A stretch of DNA of 27,909 bases from an uncultured Oscillospiraceae bacterium (lineage in GTDB: Bacteria; Bacillota; Clostridia; Oscillospirales; Acutalibacteraceae). Position 1 is the stretch's first letter, and each line of letters begins with the position of its first letter. The DNA lies in NCBI GenBank assembly GCA_902492455.1, contig CABULH010000032.1, positions 1 to 27,909 on the forward strand, read 5' to 3'. Positions 23,150-27,909 of this stretch are shown one piece after another. The notes under the pieces were generated by a model that saw only the letters and a program-made list of their open reading frames with translations, did no database searches and had not been told where the DNA came from. Made by a program: the position numbers and the translations under genes.

Positions 23150-24700
23150 ATGGAGGAGTTCGTTCCGGTTGTATATCCCATGGAAACGGTTAAAGCATTA
23201 GAAGACTATCACAAGACCAAACAGGATTTTCTGGATCAGGCGGACCATAACGCGACATATCGCGGCAATCTGGGCTATGAAACCCCCTCCGTTTATATTT
23301 CACCGGATTATTCGCTTACCATTAACGGCAGGGAGGTCCCGGTGTATACCACCCTTGTTTACATTGGAAGCGGCGAAGGACGCGGCGCTCTCCATTCGTA
23401 TGCAATGGTGGAGATTCTGGATTCCAACCAGCCGCTGGATATTCGCTTGACCCCCCTCAGTCATCGGGTGACACAAGTTCGGACGCTGCCCGTCTTTCTT
23501 GGACTGGATGCCGCCGTCGATGGAGAGGGAGAAATCTGTGCATCTATAACCGGATGCGGAGCCTATACCTTTGTTACCAACAGCGATAGGGAGGAGATCA
23601 GCCAGGATACAGCTTTTACGCTGTTTGTACGGCCTTATGCGGATGAGGAGGCCCAGATAGAGGCTTTCAGATCGATGTACGGCCGTGACCATGTTCTGGT
23701 GTTTGAACCGGGGGTTCACTATTTTTCCCACATAAACATCGAAAAAGATGACATGGTTCTGTATATCCGCCGCGGGGCTTTACTAGTGCCCGAACATGAC
23801 AAGAATGTGTGGGAGGGTCACAAGCCTTCTGAACCGGATGTGTGCGCCTATACCTCTTCCGGGATGAACCGCTGGGCGGTTATCACGGTATGGAGACGAA
23901 AAAATATCCGGATTATGGGACACGGTGCGATAGATTTCGGCAGGCTCGATCATGAAGAACGTGGATGTCTGCGCATTGCTTTCAGCGAAGCTGTTTCTTT
24001 AGAGGGGATTACTTTGCTCAATCCTCCCGGCTGGACAATGATGTCCTACTGCACAAAAAATCTCTCTATTCGGAATGTGGCGATTTTTGGATATAAAACC
24101 AACAGCGACGGATTCGCTGTATGTAACAGCCAGAATGTAACGGTATCCGACTGTTATGCACGCTCCGGAGACGATCTTTTTGAGGTGAAAACAGTTGGCA
24201 GTACAGATGCGATGCCGGTGCGTGATGTCCTGTTTACCAATTGCTATGCCTGGGCCGGCAAAGCCAGATGCTTTGGCCTGATTCATGAGACAAGCCGGGA
24301 TGTGGAGCGGGTTCGTTTCCAGCATTGTGCGGTCCTATTTCGAGATTCCACCTGGAACAATGAGATATTGGGCAGTCTGATGGTTTTGATTGGAGAAGGA
24401 AAAGGAAATGTATCCGATATCCAATTCGAAGATATAGAAATTTATCGAGACAGCGGACATCCCATTTTGGCGGGCAATATCAGAGAAGATCAGCCGGTAA
24501 ATCGCATCTCCTGTATTGTCTTCAAAGATATTCGCTATACGGCGGATCTGCCCATTCTTTTGCATACACCGGATGGGCAGGCGGCCAGCTTGGAAGTGAC
24601 ATTTGAACATATTATCGCCAACGGACAGCCCATGACAATAGCCAGCGCAGCGGAGGCCATGACGGTCTCCGGGCCGCATATCGCGTATGCCATCGTATGA
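23150..24700 (+). CDS. beta-helix (GH28-like) protein without export signal, paralogue 2
   Basis: A 516-residue paralogue of the flanking genes, with the same beta-sandwich (about 1-180) and beta-helix (about 210-516). The start MEEFVPVVYPMETVKALE lines up with the mature region of paralogue 3, so the signal peptide and tether are absent. Upstream in frame a TGA occurs at 23084-23086 and the codons between encode no hydrophobic stretch, so this is not a misplaced start. The protein is therefore predicted to be cytosolic. Motifs: N318-S319-D320, SGDD with D341-D342, and WAGKARCFGL. AAAGGGG lies about 10 bases upstream. An 84-base gap without a terminator separates it from paralogue 1. It may process imported oligosaccharides, which is inference. 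Confidence 0.85.
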   Translation: MEEFVPVVYPMETVKALEDYHKTKQDFLDQADHNATYRGNLGYETPSVYISPDYSLTINGREVPVYTTLVYIGSGEGRGALHSYAMVEILDSNQPLDIRLTPLSHRVTQVRTLPVFLGLDAAVDGEGEICASITGCGAYTFVTNSDREEISQDTAFTLFVRPYADEEAQIEAFRSMYGRDHVLVFEPGVHYFSHINIEKDDMVLYIRRGALLVPEHDKNVWEGHKPSEPDVCAYTSSGMNRWAVITVWRRKNIRIMGHGAIDFGRLDHEERGCLRIAFSEAVSLEGITLLNPPGWTMMSYCTKNLSIRNVAIFGYKTNSDGFAVCNSQNVTVSDCYARSGDDLFEVKTVGSTDAMPVRDVLFTNCYAWAGKARCFGLIHETSRDVERVRFQHCAVLFRDSTWNNEILGSLMVLIGEGKGNVSDIQFEDIEIYRDSGHPILAGNIREDQPVNRISCIVFKDIRYTADLPILLHTPDGQAASLEVTFEHIIANGQPMTIASAAEAMTVSGPHIAYAIV

Positions 24701-24835
24701 GTTCATCGTGAACCTGTATTTTATTTAAATGGGTGGTGCAGGCAGTACCGGCGGATCTCCTGGGGATTTTCAACGGTAAATCAGCAGGCGGTTCGACGCC
24801 TGCATTGGAAGAAAAGGGAAAGGTGTGGCGGAGTG
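24701..24835 (+). other. intergenic hairpins between paralogues 2 and 3
   Basis: A small hairpin GTTCA-TCG-TGAAC (24701-24713) followed by a T-rich tail is a weak terminator or processing site. A second, stronger one is GCAGGCG-N6-CGCCTGC (24784-24803), 33 bases before the next start. They could tune relative expression of the three paralogues. Confidence 0.4.
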
Positions 24836-26539
24836 ATGAAAGGAAAAAAACGAAGATGGCTAAGCGTGCTGCTGGCGGTCTTCCTATGTCTATTGGCTTC
24901 GTGTGAAAAAAAGCCGCCGGCGGAAAGCGGCGGGCAGCCGGTTTCCGAGTCTGCGGATCTGCAGACAGGCACGTCCGGTAAGGGCCGCTTTCTGCCGGTC
25001 ACCATGCCGAAGGATACGGTTAAAACTCTGGAAAGCTATGGAATGACGGAAAACGACTTTATCAGACACGCCCGTAATAATGCCACTTATCTGGGTAATC
25101 AGGGTTATGAAACCCCTTCCGTTTTCGTGTCTCCGATGTATTCTCTGACGGTAAACGGTTTGACAGTACCCGTGTATTGTACCTTGACCTATGTGGGCGG
25201 CGAATATGGAGACGGCGCCATTCATTCCTTTGCCATGATCGATGTGGCGGATGAAGAATTTTCCCTGGAAGTTGCTGTGATTTCGCAAAAAGGAGGCATA
25301 ACCAATGCGGTTGTTTTGCCCGAATCTTTGGGAATAAAGCCAGTGTTGGCCGATAGTAAAACGATCACGGCGTCTTTGACCGCGTTGGGATGCTATACGT
25401 TTTTAACCAATGAGCATAATGAATCTGTAAGTCAGTTTACGGCTATGACCATATTTGTCCGCCGCTACACGGATGAGGAGGAAGAAATCCGGGCGTACCA
25501 GGAGCAGTACGGCGAGGATCAGGTGCTTGTTTACAAGGCGGGCACTCATGAAATTTCTCCGATTGACATGGATAAGGACAATATGGTTTTGTATCTCTGC
25601 CGGGGCGCGTATTTGATCCCCCAGCATAACGAAGCGTATACGGAGGAGAACATGCAGCTGTCCGAACCGGGAATCGAATCCAAGAATTCGCTGGGATTGA
25701 AAAGATGGCCCGCTATCAATGTATACCAGCGCGATAACATTAAAATCCTTGGCCGCGGAGTTTTGGATATGGGACGGCTTGATGGGTCCGAGCGACAGAC
25801 AATCGCGGTCAGCAACAGTTCTCGTATTGAAATTGACGGGATCATGTGCATCAATCCTCCGGCTTGGAATATTGTGACTTACCGCACAGAGGACATACAG
25901 GTTCGGAATGTGATTACATTCGGCTACAGAACGACTTCCGACGCTGTGTGTATAGCCAATTCCCAGAATGCGGAAATAGCGGATTGTTACGCCAGAAGCG
26001 GGGATGATTTGTTTGAGGTAAAGGCGTTGGGAGCCAGCGACGATTCAGCGGTGACTGAAAATGTTACATTCCGCAGCTGTATTGCGTGGGCAGGCAAGGC
26101 ACGCTGTTTCGGCCTGACCCATGAAACCAATAAAAATGTCTCCCGCGTAACCTACAGCGACTGTGCGGTCTTGTTCTGCGATTCCACTTGGGATAACAGT
26201 TCCATGGGAGCGCTGGTGGTGGTCATTGGAGAGGGAAGGGGCAATGTAGCCGATATCACTTTTGAAAATATGGAAATTTATCAGTGCATGGGACGCCCTT
26301 TCCTGGTGGCGGTCAATAAGCAGGGCACGCCAAGAAACACCATATCCTCCGTTGTCTTCCGCAATATCACTTATACCGGCGAGATGACAAGTCTTTTCCA
26401 CACGCAGCCTGAGGGGGAGAACCATATCCAGGCGTATCTGGAAAACGTTGTGGCCAACGGCACAAAAGTGGATGAAAACAACCTTTCTTCCTATGTAACA
26501 CTGGAGGGAGCGTCCTCCTTCTGCACGGTCCGCAGCTGA
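24836..26539 (+). CDS. beta-helix (GH28-like) lipoprotein, paralogue 3
   Basis: A 567-residue surface lipoprotein with lipobox L-A-S-C (Cys23) after a basic, hydrophobic signal peptide, then a short tether. It has the same beta-sandwich (about 55-230) and beta-helix (about 255-567) as its two neighbours and is closest to paralogue 2 (shared NNATY-x-GN-x-GYETPSV, GEG[KR]GNV[SA]DI). Candidate active site: T367-S368-D369 (the Asn of the NSD motif is replaced by Thr), D390-D391 in RSGDD, and WAGKARCFGL. Start: ATG 24836 is preferred over the adjacent in-frame GTG 24833; AAAGGTG lies about 10 bases upstream. The Thr substitution suggests altered activity or specificity. Confidence 0.85.
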   Translation: MKGKKRRWLSVLLAVFLCLLASCEKKPPAESGGQPVSESADLQTGTSGKGRFLPVTMPKDTVKTLESYGMTENDFIRHARNNATYLGNQGYETPSVFVSPMYSLTVNGLTVPVYCTLTYVGGEYGDGAIHSFAMIDVADEEFSLEVAVISQKGGITNAVVLPESLGIKPVLADSKTITASLTALGCYTFLTNEHNESVSQFTAMTIFVRRYTDEEEEIRAYQEQYGEDQVLVYKAGTHEISPIDMDKDNMVLYLCRGAYLIPQHNEAYTEENMQLSEPGIESKNSLGLKRWPAINVYQRDNIKILGRGVLDMGRLDGSERQTIAVSNSSRIEIDGIMCINPPAWNIVTYRTEDIQVRNVITFGYRTTSDAVCIANSQNAEIADCYARSGDDLFEVKALGASDDSAVTENVTFRSCIAWAGKARCFGLTHETNKNVSRVTYSDCAVLFCDSTWDNSSMGALVVVIGEGRGNVADITFENMEIYQCMGRPFLVAVNKQGTPRNTISSVVFRNITYTGEMTSLFHTQPEGENHIQAYLENVVANGTKVDENNLSSYVTLEGASSFCTVRS

Positions 26540-26604
26540 GTGAGTAAGACAATTTTTCCCTGCTAACAGGTAGCAAATTAGAATGTTTATGCAACATATT
26601 GGGA

Positions 26605-26633
26605 TTGAGAAACTTCATCATACTGCATATAAT
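26605..26633 (+). promoter_or_regulatory. promoter of the secreted two-domain protein
   Basis: TTGAGA (26605-26610), a 17-base spacer, and a perfect TATAAT (26628-26633). The predicted start is near 26640, giving a leader of about 85 bases. No strong terminator was seen between the preceding stop (26539) and this promoter. Confidence 0.75.
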
Positions 26634-26647
26634 TAAAGACGTAGGAT

Positions 26648-26673
26648 GTGTAAATAGAGTGTATTATTTACAC
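26648..26673. promoter_or_regulatory. dyad/hairpin just downstream of the transcription start
   Basis: Perfect 8-bp inverted repeat GTGTAAAT-N10-ATTTACAC, beginning about 8 bases after the predicted start. It could be an operator for a repressor (position fits a roadblock/occlusion site) or a 5'-end stabilising RNA hairpin. Confidence 0.5.
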
Positions 26674-26726
26674 TGCTCTTGCAGCTCCAGGGGGAATTTC
26701 CATCAAAAATTAGGAGGAGAAAGTCT

Positions 26727-27909
26727 ATGAAAAAAGGATTGGCAATGGTTTTATCCGCTTTGATGCTCTTGTGTTCGCTCTGTGTTTTCTCATTTCCTAT
26801 CTCCGCCCAGGAATCCAGTTTAGTTGCTGTGGATTATACCAAGCTGCAAACACTGGGAGTGGTGGACGCCCAGGCTCTTGGCGCTGAGGCGGCCGCCAAT
26901 CTTCAGGTCGGCAAACCGGACGGCACGGATGTCAATGTTATTTATGCCAAGGATGGTTATAAACCCACATATGCAGTTTATAAAGTGATGGCAGAGGAAG
27001 GAAAAACCTTTCAGAACCTCAAGCTGGATCTTGTGGGCCGTGTCTGTGACTTCGGCGCCAGTGATCCCAACATATTTAGAGTTTTTATTGCCGACAGCGC
27101 CGCAATAGACTGGAGTTCCACCGCCGCCTATACCCAGGAAACCAACACCAACGGAAGCTTTGACCAAACATTTTCGTATGATCTGTCCGCAGCTGCGGCT
27201 GGCAAATCCATTGTCTATGTAGCGTTTTATCTCGAAAGTCATGCTTCACCCGAATGGATGGCTCTCAAAAGCCTGCGTATTTCGGGCAAGCAGGCGGAAC
27301 ACCATGATGTGACCTTGAATGTCGACTTCGTCGATTCCGGCCTGCCTGCCGGCAGGCTGGCGGATATCCCTAACGCGCTGGAGGTTCTGAAGGCCCATAA
27401 GCAGGACAATATGACCCTGAAGGTGGACGAAGAGTGTGCACTCAGCAATGCGGACGGCTTTAAGGTGGGTTATATCACCTATAAGCTGGAAGCCGGCGAA
27501 GGGAAGGAATTCACCTCCCTGCATTTGAAGCTGTATGGCCGCATGGTCGCTTTTAGTGCCGCCGAAATCGAACCGGCGTGGCTGAGAATTTATGCCGATG
27601 CAGAGGATAGCTTTGATAAGAATCAATGGTGGGATCAGGAATCGGAGGCGTATGTTGAAAAATTGAAACTGCAGTCGGATGCTGCCGACAATACCGATTG
27701 GGCTTTGGATCATGAATATACCTATGATTTGACCGAAAAAGCTGCCGGCAAAAGTGTTGTGTACGTCACCATTGCGGACTATCTTGAGACCACGCCTTCT
27801 CGTTTCGCTTTTTCCGCTCTGTCCTTTTACGGGGATGTGAAAGCGGCATCCACCGCCCCCACGACAACTGTTCCCACCACCGCCCCCACGACAACTGTTC
27901 CCACCACCG
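26727..27909 (+). CDS. secreted two-domain protein with Thr/Pro linker, truncated by the window
   Basis: At least 394 residues; the frame is open to the last base of the window. A signal peptide (1-27; likely cut after I-S-A) is followed by two related domains. Unit A is about 31-190 and unit B about 197-371. Matching segments are VYKVMAEEGKTFQNLKLDL-VGR with TYKLEAGEGKEFTSLHLKL-YGR, and YDLSAAAAGKSIVYVAF with YDLTEKAAGKSVVYVTI, indicating an internal duplication of a beta-rich, carbohydrate-binding-like module. From residue 375 a Thr/Pro linker with 9-residue repeats begins; such linkers usually lead to an anchoring, dockerin or catalytic domain, which is beyond the window. Strong SD AGGAGG (26712-26717), 9 bases from ATG. 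I do not recognise the domain family. It has its own promoter behind the beta-helix genes. Confidence 0.82.
   Translation, partial: MKKGLAMVLSALMLLCSLCVFSFPISAQESSLVAVDYTKLQTLGVVDAQALGAEAAANLQVGKPDGTDVNVIYAKDGYKPTYAVYKVMAEEGKTFQNLKLDLVGRVCDFGASDPNIFRVFIADSAAIDWSSTAAYTQETNTNGSFDQTFSYDLSAAAAGKSIVYVAFYLESHASPEWMALKSLRISGKQAEHHDVTLNVDFVDSGLPAGRLADIPNALEVLKAHKQDNMTLKVDEECALSNADGFKVGYITYKLEAGEGKEFTSLHLKLYGRMVAFSAAEIEPAWLRIYADAEDSFDKNQWWDQESEAYVEKLKLQSDAADNTDWALDHEYTYDLTEKAAGKSVVYVTIADYLETTPSRFAFSALSFYGDVKAASTAPTTTVPTTAPTTTVPTT
27849..27909 (+). repeat. 27-base tandem coding repeat (Thr/Pro linker)
   Basis: Two nearly identical 27-base units (27849-27875 and 27876-27902; first codon Ser versus Thr) and the start of a third. 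Each encodes [ST]TAPTTTVP. The near-identity at DNA level suggests recent slippage or expansion; the copy number is unknown because the window ends inside the array. Confidence 0.9.

Noticed and set aside
27849..27909. CRISPR-like direct repeats
   Set aside because: The repeats are contiguous, have no spacers, and are in frame, encoding a Thr/Pro linker.

Overview
The window looks like chromosome of a strictly fermentative, gut-type member of the Clostridia, most likely Oscillospirales. This is an inference from gene style rather than a lineage marker. The signs are GC near 50%, strong AGGAGG-type ribosome binding sites, frequent ATGA stop/start overlaps, several lipobox lipoproteins, a CotJC-like manganese catalase, a feoA-feoA-feoB cluster followed by a tiny Cys-rich membrane protein, and Firmicutes-type ECF sigma/anti-sigma genes. 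No tRNA, rRNA, CRISPR array or intact transposase was seen.

Layout. Positions 1-1515 hold tandem terminators, a small flavodoxin-like protein and a manganese catalase. A minus-strand DUF2461 gene (1556-2299) follows, then a 457-base gap carrying a pair of structured 60-base repeats. A strong promoter at 2604-2632 starts a long plus-strand run: orphan cobU, the MoxR ATPase / DUF58 / transglutaminase trio (coupled by ATGA overlaps), and glutamine-dependent nadE, closed by a bidirectional terminator at 9888-9935.

Positions 9958-13761 form a self-contained ferrous-iron module. A DtxR-family regulator is transcribed divergently from feoA, feoA, feoB and a FeoB-associated mini-protein. Three copies of the palindrome GTTAG-N6-CTAAC lie at the feoA promoter and just before feoB. 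They are probably the operators of the adjacent regulator.

Positions 13773-15506 hold two divergent TlyA-type RNA methyltransferase genes in tandem, translationally coupled. Positions 15563-19386 (minus) read, in transcription order, ECF sigma factor, membrane anti-sigma factor, VWA-domain lipoprotein, and a lipoprotein with an internal 80-residue duplication. This looks like an envelope-sensing operon. A stand-alone dTDP-glucose 4,6-dehydratase gene (rfbB) is divergent from it.

After rfbB, an AT-rich 413-base gap (20557-20969) holds a hairpin reminiscent of an IS200/IS605 end and a promoter for a small Cys-rich (zinc-finger-like) protein. The rest of the window is accessory carbohydrate-type material. 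Three tandem paralogues of a right-handed beta-helix, GH28-like protein are present: two are lipoproteins and one lacks any export signal. A secreted two-domain protein with a Thr/Pro tandem-repeat linker then runs off the end. This last block is the least conventional part of the window. The three beta-helix proteins keep a conserved SGDD and a GKARCFGL motif but lack the canonical GHG motif of polygalacturonases.
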